DNA of 47,577 nucleotides, taken from contig CAWVWE010000013.1 of the NCBI GenBank assembly GCA_963933975.1, forward strand, positions 1 through 47,577. The letters are read 5' to 3'. A program made the position numbers and the translations under genes. The stretch comes from UBA10364 sp905182675 (GTDB lineage Bacteria > Bacteroidota > Bacteroidia > Flavobacteriales > Schleiferiaceae). The notes under the pieces were generated by a model that saw only the letters and a list, made by a program, of their open reading frames with translations, ran no database searches and had not been told where the DNA came from. Shown piece by piece: positions 42,634 through 47,577 of the stretch (its first letter is position 1; every line of letters begins with the position of its first letter).

Positions 42634-43479
42634 TTAAAAAAGAGGAAAGTTGTCTATTAATCGGACATTTCCACACTGAACCGCTACAAATATGCGGGTA
42701 GGAGTGCTCGTGTTAAATGATGCGATAGGCTCAAGATTTTTACTGTCAGCAAAGGTTACATAGTGAACCGTTAAGTTCTCATAATGACTGATCTCATTCG
42801 CCAGTAGTTCTGATGATTCACCGGGCGTAGAAGACCTATAGCCCTTTCTGAAGATCCACTTTTTTAGGATTTTATTGATGTTTCCTGCATCCTTCCTTTG
42901 AGCGTCTAAAAGACGTAGATTTCGGCTGCTCATGGCCATGCCGTCTTCATCTCTTTCCGTTTTTACAGGAACAATCACTGTCGGTAGATTCTCTTGCTGG
43001 ACGACCCGAGTTATAATCGCCAATTGCTGAAAATCTTTCTCTCCGAAATAGGCGAAATTGGGTTGAATAAGCTCGAAAAATTTAGTCACCACAGTGGCCA
43101 TCCCCTCAAAGTGACCATCACGGCCTATGCCTTCCATGAATCTCGCTAGAGATCCAAAATCAAACGCTTTCGATATAGGCCCATTGGGATACAGGTCTGA
43201 AGGAGTAGGAAGGTAAACTGCATTTACCTCCAGGTCTTTTAACTCCTTGATATCCGATTCTAAGGTATTGGGATACTTTCTGAGATCCTCGGGGTTGTCG
43301 AACTGAGTGGGATTTACATAAATGCTCACAATCGTGAGATTTGCCTGTTTGATGCTCTCTCGCACCAAGCTAAAATGCCCTTTATGCAAAGCACCCATGG
43401 TAGGAACGAATCCTATAGTTTGGCCACTGCACTGCGCTCGCCACTCATTGAGTTCAGAAAGGTTTCTTAAAATGGTCAT
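42634..43479 (-). CDS. panC: pantothenate synthetase (pantoate-beta-alanine ligase)
   Basis: A 281-residue ATP-dependent ligase joining pantoate to beta-alanine. VPTMGALHKGHFSLV with His32 and His35 (HxGH nucleotide site), YVNPTQF, YFGEKDFQQL and MSSRNLRL are present. It heads the leftward panC-panD-flippase-radA run. Its upstream region (43480-43572) is shared with the divergent glycogen-synthase-like gene, which has the clear promoter; I do not see a consensus for panC itself. Confidence 0.96.
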   Translation of the reverse strand: MTILRNLSELNEWRAQCSGQTIGFVPTMGALHKGHFSLVRESIKQANLTIVSIYVNPTQFDNPEDLRKYPNTLESDIKELKDLEVNAVYLPTPSDLYPNGPISKAFDFGSLARFMEGIGRDGHFEGMATVVTKFFELIQPNFAYFGEKDFQQLAIITRVVQQENLPTVIVPVKTERDEDGMAMSSRNLRLLDAQRKDAGNINKILKKWIFRKGYRSSTPGESSELLANEISHYENLTVHYVTFADSKNLEPIASFNTSTPTRIFVAVQCGNVRLIDNFPLF

Positions 43480-43514
43480 AAAACACTTAAAAGGCTCCCA
43501 AAACTAGGCTATTC

Positions 43515-43545
43515 TTTGATATAACTTATAGAAAAAGTATCTTTG
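43515..43545 (+). promoter_or_regulatory. full-consensus Bacteroidota promoter
   Basis: TTTG at 43515-43518, exactly 19 bp, then TATCTTTG at 43538-43545: both the -33 and the -7 boxes match the Bacteroidota primary-sigma consensus. The start site should be near 43551, with a leader of about 22 nt to ATG 43573. A TTG at 43543 lies inside the -7 box and so cannot be the translation start. Confidence 0.85.
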
Positions 43546-43572
43546 CATCTAGTTTTAAACACTGCTCCGATT

Positions 43573-44391
43573 ATGGAAAGCAAGAGAGTTCTATTCATTT
43601 CACAGGAAATTCACCCTTACCTGCCAGAAAACACAATCTCTAGTACCACACTGGCACTAGCGAAAAAGACAAATGATAGCGGGCACCAGGTGAGAGTTTT
43701 CATGCCTAGGTTTGGCGTTATAAATGAACGTCGTCACCAGCTTCACGAGGTGATCCGCCTCAGTGGGATGAATGTCGTCATTAACGATATGGACTTGCCA
43801 TTGATTATTAAAGTCGCTTCTGTTCCTGGTGCTAGAATGCAGGTATATTTTATAGATAACGAAGAGTTTTTCAAGCGTAAGTTTACGTACACGGATGCTG
43901 ATGGTGCTCAGTTTGAGGACAATGATGAGCGGACACTATTTTTCTCCAAAGGTGCTATTGACACTGTTGAGAAACTAGGATGGAAACCTGATATCATCCA
44001 CGTTCACGGTTGGATGTCTTCTTTAGTTCCAATGTATTTAAAACTATTTCAAGCGGATAATCCTATTTTCAAGGATGCTAAAATAGTATTCTCTGCCTAT
44101 GACAATGGCTTTGAAGGAGGCTTAGGACCTAATCTGAAGGCTGGAATGGAGTTTGACGAAATTGACCCATCTTTAACCGAAGGATTGGAAGCACCAACGT
44201 GTGAAGACCTTCAAATGCTTGCCGCCAAATACTCAGATGTAGTTATTTTAGGTGAAGAGAATACAGACGCGGTTGCGAAGTATTGTGAAGAAAACGGCAT
44301 AACACTTATTGATGGCAAGGGATTTGCAACGCAACCTGAAGATGCTATTAAAATTTATGAATCCCTACTTGTTGAATCTGACGTTGAATAA
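43573..44391 (+). CDS. glycogen/starch synthase-like protein, N-terminal GT-B domain only
   Basis: 272 residues from ATG 43573 (the frame opens at TTG 43543, which is within the promoter). KRVLFISQEIHPYLPENTIS, LALAKKTNDSGHQVRVFMPRFG and WKPDIIHVHGWMSSLVPMYLK resemble the N-terminal half of GT5 glycogen synthases. Two things differ: the ADP-glucose-binding KTGGL of real synthases is replaced by LPENTIS, and the whole C-terminal donor domain (about 200 residues) is missing, with no trace downstream. It is therefore unlikely to polymerise glucose. Short forms like this seem conserved in Bacteroidota beside panC and DUF4270. The next gene overlaps its end. Confidence 0.8.
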   Translation: MESKRVLFISQEIHPYLPENTISSTTLALAKKTNDSGHQVRVFMPRFGVINERRHQLHEVIRLSGMNVVINDMDLPLIIKVASVPGARMQVYFIDNEEFFKRKFTYTDADGAQFEDNDERTLFFSKGAIDTVEKLGWKPDIIHVHGWMSSLVPMYLKLFQADNPIFKDAKIVFSAYDNGFEGGLGPNLKAGMEFDEIDPSLTEGLEAPTCEDLQMLAAKYSDVVILGEENTDAVAKYCEENGITLIDGKGFATQPEDAIKIYESLLVESDVE

Positions 44392-45697
44392 GCTGATAAG
44401 AGTTTTTACTGTTGCTTGTCTAGCGGCAGTTCTGTTTATTTCCTGCGAGCAAAGCAATGGTGAAATAGGATCTGGAAAGTTTAGTGATAACCGTCCTGAA
44501 TTGGGCGAGAAACTATCCTATCCAGTGGTAAGCTATACCTCGAGTTGGGATAGTATTTCAACTAAAAGTCCATCGCGAGTTGTCCTAGGTAACCTTAACG
44601 ACCCTATTTTTGGAGCCGTTAACTCTTCGTTTAGCACTAGAATCTTGCTCTCCAAATCGTCACCAGATTTTGGTGCAGGAACTATCTGTGACTCTGTGAA
44701 AGTGAGAATTGGATATGTAGGCTATTACGGTGTAACCGGAGACAACATACGCTTGGAAGTCTCCCCCCTTTTAGAACCACTTGTAGATAGCCTTCCTTAT
44801 TATTCTAACCACGCTTTTAGTGTAGGTTCTGCTCTAGTGGATACCGTTTTAAAAGTGGCCCCTTCAGATACCGTGTACAATGGGGTAGACACTCTTGTGG
44901 GTTATTTGGCCTTTGATTTAGACCCTTCCTATTTTCAAACTGAAATTTTTGATGCAGCTATTACAGGGGAAACATACCTGGCTGACAATGTAGATTTTGT
45001 TAAGGAAGTTGCGGGCTTACACTTTAAGGATATAGGTCCCGGTTCTTCCGCGGCATGTTACTTTGACTTAAGCGCACCAGGATCTATTATACAACTGTAT
45101 TACCACACCGGAGTTGAGGATACCGTTCCCAAGGTTTTTAATATGACTTTTGGTCAAAACTTTGGAGATCCCGTGGGTAGTTTTAACTCCTTCGCTCATG
45201 ATTTTTCTGGTGCTGATTTTGATCTGGGAATGATGGATACGCTCAACGGTGAAATACGGACCTACATTCAAGGTGGAAGTGGCGCACGTACTATGTTGGT
45301 ATTCCCCGGATTAGATACACTCATTGGAAAAGGATATTCGATCAATAGAGCGGAGCTTAACTTTAATGTGGTTCAAGGCACAGCAAGTCCATATACTTTG
45401 CCGGGTACGCTGTTACTTGTTCAAGGTACAGATAGCGCTCAACAGCTCATTAAAGACTACTCTTCGAGCTTATCTAACGTTGGCGGTTCTGTCACTCGTG
45501 CGGATATCAGATCCTACAAGTATAGATTTAATGTGACGAGAATGGTGCACGATTTTGTGAATACCAAAGAAGAGATTTTACCGGTTATGATTGCACCTTC
45601 TGGAGCAAATGCAAACCTCCACAGAGTGGTTTTAGGTGGAGGTCTCCACCCTGTAATTCCAGCTGAATTTAATGTGTATTACACAAAATCGGAATAG
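44384..45697 (+). CDS. DUF4270 family lipoprotein
   Basis: About 437 residues from a TTG at 44384, which gives MNKLIRVFTVACLAAVLFIS then lipobox Cys21. The nearest in-frame ATG, at 44357, would add nine residues (MNPYLLNLT) and overlap the previous gene by 35 bp rather than 8 bp. The mature part matches DUF4270: YTSSWDSISTKSPSRVVLGN, LNDPIFGAVNSSFSTRI, DSVKVRIGYVGYYG, and GYSINRAELNFNV. It is beta-rich and probably outer-membrane attached. DUF4270 proteins are widespread in Bacteroidota with unknown function. glmS follows 45 bp later. Confidence 0.85.
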   Translation: MNKLIRVFTVACLAAVLFISCEQSNGEIGSGKFSDNRPELGEKLSYPVVSYTSSWDSISTKSPSRVVLGNLNDPIFGAVNSSFSTRILLSKSSPDFGAGTICDSVKVRIGYVGYYGVTGDNIRLEVSPLLEPLVDSLPYYSNHAFSVGSALVDTVLKVAPSDTVYNGVDTLVGYLAFDLDPSYFQTEIFDAAITGETYLADNVDFVKEVAGLHFKDIGPGSSAACYFDLSAPGSIIQLYYHTGVEDTVPKVFNMTFGQNFGDPVGSFNSFAHDFSGADFDLGMMDTLNGEIRTYIQGGSGARTMLVFPGLDTLIGKGYSINRAELNFNVVQGTASPYTLPGTLLLVQGTDSAQQLIKDYSSSLSNVGGSVTRADIRSYKYRFNVTRMVHDFVNTKEEILPVMIAPSGANANLHRVVLGGGLHPVIPAEFNVYYTKSE

Positions 45698-45742
45698 GTA
45701 AAACGCTACTTTAGCTGGACCAAACCAAAAAACCTACTACCT

Positions 45743-47577
45743 ATGTGCGGAATTGTTGGATATGTCGGCGATCGTAAAGCCTTCCCAATCCTAGTCAACG
45801 GTCTGAAGCGTCTTGAATATAGAGGCTATGACAGTTCGGGCGTTGCCCTTTCTCAAAATGGAGAAATCACCTTGTTTAAAAAACAGGGTATGGTTAAAGA
45901 AATGGAAGATCATGCACTTGATCATGACACTTCTGGATCAACGGGAATTGCCCATACTCGCTGGGCGACCCATGGTGAGCCATCAGATGAAAATGCACAC
46001 CCTCATCTTTCTAACTCAGGAAACTTGGTGTTAGTACATAACGGCATCATTGAGAACTACCAATCCTTAAAAAAATTATTACTAGACCAGGGGTACACAT
46101 TTCAGAGTGAAACTGATACTGAAATTCTAGTAAACTTTATACAACACGTTCAAGAACAAGAATCCTGTGGGTTGAGAAAGGCAGTTCGTCTAGCCTTGAC
46201 TCAAGTCGTAGGCGCCTATGCCATCTGTATTTATGACAAGAGCTATCCAGAGGATATTATTGTTGCTAAACTTGGATCGCCGCTTGTGATAGGTCTTGGT
46301 GTAAATGAGAAATTTATTGGCTCTGATGCAACACCTTTCTTAGAGTACACGAAAGAAGTCATTTACTTGGAAGATGGAGAAATGGCGTCTGTTACAGCTA
46401 CTGGAGATCTTGATATCCGTCTGATAGATACTGATAAAGGAGTTGATGGAAAGATCCACCAACTGAAGATGGATCTGGAAAGTATAGAAAAAGGGGGTTA
46501 TGACTACTTCATGATGAAGGAGATCTACGAGCAACCTAGAGCGATCTATGATACTTTCCGCGGTAGATTATTAGCGAACAAAGGCATGATCAAAATGTCC
46601 GGTTTTGAGGAGTACTCTGATAGGTTCCGTACGGCAGATAGAATCATCATCACGGCATGTGGAACCTCCTGGCATAGTGCTCTGGTGGCTGAATACTTGT
46701 TCGAAGAATTTGCACGTGTTCCTGTGGAGGTAGAGTATGGATCAGAGTTCCGTTATAGGAATCCGATTATTCGCAAAAATGACATCATTATCGCCATTTC
46801 TCAAAGTGGGGAAACGGCAGACACATTAGCGGCCATTAAAATGGCTAAAAAGGCTGGGGCCCTAGTTTTTGGAATATGTAATGTTCCTGGCTCAACCATC
46901 TCAAGAGAAGCCCATGCTGGTGCATACACCCATGCTGGTCCTGAGATTGGGGTAGCGTCTACTAAGGCGTTCACATCTCAAATCACGGTGCTGACCATGA
47001 TGGCTCTTGAGCTTGGTAAGATCAGAGGTGAGTTTTCTACTTCGGAATACCGTGCGCTTTTAAGAGAGCTCAGTGTCATTCCTAAAAAAATTGAGACCGT
47101 TCTCGAGTCTATTGATTTGATAGAGGAAATTGCTGCGCAATACAAAGACGCAACGAATGCCTTATACCTAGGTAGAGGAGTTAACTTTCCTATCGCTCTA
47201 GAAGGAGCGTTGAAGCTAAAAGAGATTTCCTACATCCACGCTGAAGGTTATCCCGCAGCAGAGATGAAGCACGGACCTATTGCATTGATAGATGAGAACA
47301 TGCCGGTGATTGTGGTTGCGCCAAACAATGGCCACTACGAGAAAATAGTAAGTAACGTCCAGGAGGTAAAGGCGAGAAACGGGAAAGTCATAGCTGTTGT
47401 AACGAAAGGTGATACCGAAATACGCAACGCTGCTGACCACGTGATAGAAATCCCTGAAACACTAGAGGCACTGACACCTCTTTTGACCGTAGTTCCATTG
47501 CAGTTATTAAGCTACTTCATTGCTGTGATGAGAGGTTGTGATGTGGATCGACCTAGAAACTTAGCGAAGTCTGTTAC
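45743..47577 (+). CDS. glmS: glutamine-fructose-6-phosphate aminotransferase, cut by the right edge
   Basis: 611 codons from ATG 45743 run to the window end without a stop; the last residues LAKSVT imply that only about VE and the stop are missing. The enzyme makes glucosamine 6-phosphate for peptidoglycan and lipopolysaccharide. Cys2 is the glutaminase nucleophile (MCGIVGYVG); RLEYRGYDSSG, TRWATHGEPSDENAHPH and VHNGIIENY belong to the glutaminase, and ACGTSWHSALV, SQSGETADTLAA and STKAFTSQ to the two isomerase SIS domains. No glmS ribozyme is expected or seen in the 45-bp leader. A TACTTTAG at about 45706 is a one-mismatch -7 box without a -33 partner. Confidence 0.96.
   Translation, partial: MCGIVGYVGDRKAFPILVNGLKRLEYRGYDSSGVALSQNGEITLFKKQGMVKEMEDHALDHDTSGSTGIAHTRWATHGEPSDENAHPHLSNSGNLVLVHNGIIENYQSLKKLLLDQGYTFQSETDTEILVNFIQHVQEQESCGLRKAVRLALTQVVGAYAICIYDKSYPEDIIVAKLGSPLVIGLGVNEKFIGSDATPFLEYTKEVIYLEDGEMASVTATGDLDIRLIDTDKGVDGKIHQLKMDLESIEKGGYDYFMMKEIYEQPRAIYDTFRGRLLANKGMIKMSGFEEYSDRFRTADRIIITACGTSWHSALVAEYLFEEFARVPVEVEYGSEFRYRNPIIRKNDIIIAISQSGETADTLAAIKMAKKAGALVFGICNVPGSTISREAHAGAYTHAGPEIGVASTKAFTSQITVLTMMALELGKIRGEFSTSEYRALLRELSVIPKKIETVLESIDLIEEIAAQYKDATNALYLGRGVNFPIALEGALKLKEISYIHAEGYPAAEMKHGPIALIDENMPVIVVAPNNGHYEKIVSNVQEVKARNGKVIAVVTKGDTEIRNAADHVIEIPETLEALTPLLTVVPLQLLSYFIAVMRGCDVDRPRNLAKSV

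Noticed and set aside
43543..43572. N-terminal extension MHLVLNTAPI of the glycogen-synthase-like protein
   Set aside because: The TTG would be inside the -7 box, upstream of the expected transcription start.
1..47577. CRISPR arrays, tRNA or rRNA genes, insertion sequences, prophage, integrase or attachment sites
   Set aside because: I found no spaced repeats, cloverleaf sequences, transposase or integrase motifs on either strand; gene packing is continuous.

Overview
This window is a dense, complete-looking stretch of a Bacteroidota chromosome, most likely a marine-type member of the order Flavobacteriales outside the core Flavobacteriaceae (inference from gene content only). Signs are two proteins with C-terminal type IX secretion (T9SS) sorting domains, S46 and S9 dipeptidyl peptidases, DUF2490, DUF2461, DUF2795, DUF4270 and DUF6428 family proteins, a PiT transporter fused to a PhoU-like domain, AT-rich leaders with almost no Shine-Dalgarno sequence, and two promoters matching the Bacteroidota -33/-7 pattern (TTTG-N19-TAnnTTTG). 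I see no tRNA, rRNA, IS element, prophage or CRISPR array. No gap between genes exceeds about 200 bp.

Layout. 1-1144: possible start of a leftward gene, then an unknown secreted/membrane protein. 1181-5300: leftward phosphate-uptake pair (porin, PiT-PhoU) diverging from a DUF6428 gene of the type found in arsenic clusters, with a Pho-box-like repeat between them. 5480-7224: DUF2490, DUF2461 and a conserved hypothetical. 7341-12398: a T9SS-tagged MbnP-like copper protein, two overlapping di-heme peroxidase lipoproteins, a membrane-tethered probable DNA-binding sensor protein and an outer-membrane barrel. 12547-16414: lower 3-hydroxyanthranilate (kynurenine) catabolism, split into two divergent operons. 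16472-18909: PurF paralogue and cobalamin adenosyltransferase. 18998-23307: DUF2795 and the 2-oxoglutarate dehydrogenase E1/E2 pair. 23429-28522: DPP7-type S46 peptidase, convergent with a DPP IV-type peptidase that follows a LolD/MacB-type ATPase. 28560-31525: ABC-F ATPase, cytochrome c lipoprotein and divergent SCO protein. 31518-37311: TPR and Ig-like lipoprotein pair and a large T9SS adhesin-like protein. 37308-41288: ComF, coiled-coil/OmpA pair, RadA. 41295-47577: flippase-like membrane protein, PanD, PanC, then divergently a glycogen-synthase-like N-domain protein, a DUF4270 lipoprotein and GlmS, which runs off the right edge three codons before its expected end.

Most of the window is housekeeping. 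The parts worth a closer look are the surface-directed MbnP/peroxidase cluster with its membrane-bound regulator candidate and a 10-bp tandem repeat upstream of it; the phosphate/arsenate corner with its Pho-box-like element; and two perfect or near-perfect intrinsic terminators for rightward transcripts that lie inside the coding ends of convergent genes (comF and radA).

All domain and family names come from recognising sequence motifs by eye; no database search was run. Start codons were revised where the longest reading frame began at a doubtful codon, and this is stated in the entry.
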